Shown: positions 63,596-64,000 of the stretch, in pieces
How positions within the stretch are numbered: the stretch's first letter is position 1
Layout of the letters: each line of letters opens with the position of its first letter
Assembly: GCA_945861085.1 (NCBI GenBank)
Contig: OX244046.1
Span: 2,604,001 to 2,668,000, forward strand
Direction: 5' to 3'
Length of the DNA: 64,000 nt
Source of the DNA: Clostridioides difficile_D
GTDB lineage: Bacteria; Bacillota; Clostridia; Peptostreptococcales; Peptostreptococcaceae
Translations under genes and position numbers: made by a program
Notes under the pieces: model-generated
Told to the model about the DNA's origin: nothing
Seen by the model: only the letters and a program-made list of their open reading frames with translations
Database searches by the model: none

Positions 63596-64000
63596 CTAAA
63601 ATGTATATATATTTAATGCTTTTTCTTTCAGTACTTCTTTTTCATTTAGCTCTGGATTATTTATAACTATTTCAAGCATCTTATTTAAAATATGTCCTAT
63701 GTCTTTACCTGGTTTTATCCCTATAGATATCAAATCTTTTCCATTAATAGCTAAATCTTTAAGATTAAAGCATTCTTTTTGATTTATTATATGCTTAAAT
63801 TCTTTTTCACACTCAATAAGGTTTAATATCTTTTGTTTTGCATATTTCGGATTTTTAGCAAGTGTATCAGCCCAATTAACTTTTATTAAATCTTCAAATA
63901 ATTCGACATCTTCAAGTTTATTTAATAACTTTTTAATTATCTTCCTTTTAGGTTCTATTCTATAATCATGATATTGTATCAATATCAAAACTTTATTAAT
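63596..64000 (-). CDS. CCA-adding enzyme / poly(A) polymerase-like protein, C-terminal part (cut by window edge)
   Basis: The frame is open to the window edge, so this is the 3' part of a larger gene; the first ~134 visible residues include YHDYRIEPKRKIIKKLL and the C-terminal block LAINGKDLISIGIKPGKDIG, which is typical of the RNA-binding tail of bacterial tRNA nucleotidyltransferases of the HD type. The nucleotidyltransferase active site lies outside the window, so the activity is inferred. Confidence 0.7.
   Translation of the reverse strand: MNKVLILIQYHDYRIEPKRKIIKKLLNKLEDVELFEDLIKVNWADTLAKNPKYAKQKILNLIECEKEFKHIINQKECFNLKDLAINGKDLISIGIKPGKDIGHILNKMLEIVINNPELNEKEVLKEKALNIYTF

Overview
This window is low-GC, AT-rich clostridial DNA. 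Gene order and protein content fit Clostridioides difficile: a Stickland-type amino-acid fermentation island, TTG/GTG starts behind strong GGAGG ribosome binding sites, sporulation genes yqfC/yqfD, and a type I-B cas operon with no adaptation genes. Nearly all genes lie on the minus strand. The exceptions are a siroheme reductase (23788-25335) and an ABC ATPase/PucR pair (50238-52144). No tRNA, rRNA, insertion sequence or complete CRISPR array was seen.

Layout. 1-2831 holds pyruvate phosphate dikinase (cut by the window edge), its regulatory kinase/phosphorylase and a CcpN-type CBS repressor. 3279-9189 is a glucitol-type PTS operon with its own PRD regulator; its catabolic enzyme is a homoserine-dehydrogenase-like/SAF oxidoreductase, not a classical sorbitol-6-phosphate dehydrogenase. 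9557-14580 carries an AraC/GyrI-like regulator, a C45 acyltransferase-like hydrolase, an M20 amidohydrolase and an AGCS amino-acid symporter. 15228-23508 is a fermentation module: MFS transporter, aminotransferase, phosphate butyryltransferase, butyrate kinase, a four-subunit 2-oxoacid:ferredoxin oxidoreductase and an IclR regulator. Together these could take an amino acid to its oxoacid, acyl-CoA, acyl-phosphate and a fatty acid plus ATP. The same palindrome (AGAAC-N3-GTTCT) sits in front of both operons.

25501-42728 is housekeeping: glyQS, recO-yqzL-mgtE-era-cdd-dgkA/PAP2-ybeY-phoH-yqfD-yqfC, hpf, tspO, yqeY-rpsU, hinT, and mtaB-rsmE-prmA. 43038-49527 is a cas6-cas8-cas7-cas5-cas3 operon without cas1, cas2 or cas4. 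A decayed, CRISPR-repeat-like sequence lies just past cas3. Just upstream of cas6 is an unannotated 56-codon gene for a lysine-rich, membrane-active-looking peptide, with its own promoter, ribosome binding site and terminator. After the ABC ATPase/PucR pair come a multidrug MFS pump and glucokinase, then an almost gene-free 0.9 kb stretch. That stretch contains a strong promoter with a near-perfect CodY box and a possible 38-aa ORF or small RNA. The window ends with hrcA-grpE-dnaK-dnaJ under a CIRCE element, hemW, an amino-acid permease and the 3' part of a CCA-adding-enzyme-like gene.

The observations most worth following up are the cas6-upstream small gene, the decayed repeat beside cas3, the shared operator of the fermentation module, the CodY-box transcript, and the PRD regulator whose first PRD has lost both histidines. 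All family assignments come from reading motifs in the sequence; no database search was run.
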